Of a stretch of DNA of 5,491 nucleotides, positions 5,460 through 5,491 are shown piece by piece. The position numbers were made by a program, and so were the translations under genes. The stretch is taken from positions 1 through 5,491 of the forward strand of contig JAHZKV010000093.1 in NCBI GenBank assembly GCA_022600215.1. The letters run 5' to 3'. Under the pieces are notes generated by a model. It was given only the letters and a program-made list of their open reading frames with translations. It made no database searches and had not been told where the DNA came from. The stretch comes from a bacterium. GTDB lineage: Bacteria > Chlamydiota > Chlamydiia > Chlamydiales > 2-12-FULL-49-11. How positions within the stretch are numbered: the stretch's first letter is position 1; each line of letters opens with the position of its first letter.

Positions 5460-5491
5460 TCGGCATATGGCGCAATCTTTTCTCTCTTTAA

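Noticed and set aside
1..5491. CRISPR array, tRNA, rRNA, complete insertion sequence, toxin-antitoxin or defence locus
   Set aside because: No regularly spaced repeats, cloverleaf, transposase motifs or defence domains were seen. The two overlapping small genes resemble a toxin-antitoxin layout only in size; both are basic, with no acidic antitoxin partner.

Overview
The window looks like chromosomal DNA of a Chlamydiota member, most likely an environmental lineage (Parachlamydiales-like) rather than a human Chlamydia. This is inference from gene content: a tandem pair of DUF502 membrane proteins, a TerC-family protein, SmpB, a secreted alpha/beta hydrolase, and a 51-residue protein resembling the 'small basic protein' family known from Chlamydiota and Verrucomicrobiota. 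Coding DNA outside the left end is AT-rich (about 33% GC by hand count at 481-600).

Every gene I can support is on the minus strand, so transcription runs right to left. At the right end is an unrecognised coiled-coil protein (4671-5459) whose frame stays open to the window edge. About 300 bp of very AT-rich DNA follows (4367-4670). Then comes a compact five-gene block: secreted alpha/beta hydrolase (3359-4366), TerC-like protein (2646-3362), smpB (2182-2649), DUF502 protein A (1460-2131) and DUF502 protein B (813-1463). Three of the four junctions are 4-base stop/start overlaps (TTGA, ATGA, ATGA); only smpB to DUF502-A has a gap, of 50 bp. This looks like one translationally coupled transcript.

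A good promoter at 757-785 then drives a second small transcript carrying two short basic proteins of 55 and 51 residues (560-727 and 405-560), joined by a one-base TAATG overlap. Both fall below usual ORF-calling length. A hairpin with a perfect 11-bp stem (334-380) follows and probably ends this transcript.

At the far left (about 1-327) the composition rises to about 51% GC, and the minus strand encodes a fragment with clear resemblance to the middle of P22-like tailed-phage portal proteins. Its N-terminal part is missing, so it looks like the broken end of a prophage or phage-derived island abutting the small-protein operon. This boundary and the two overlooked small genes are the most interesting parts of the window.
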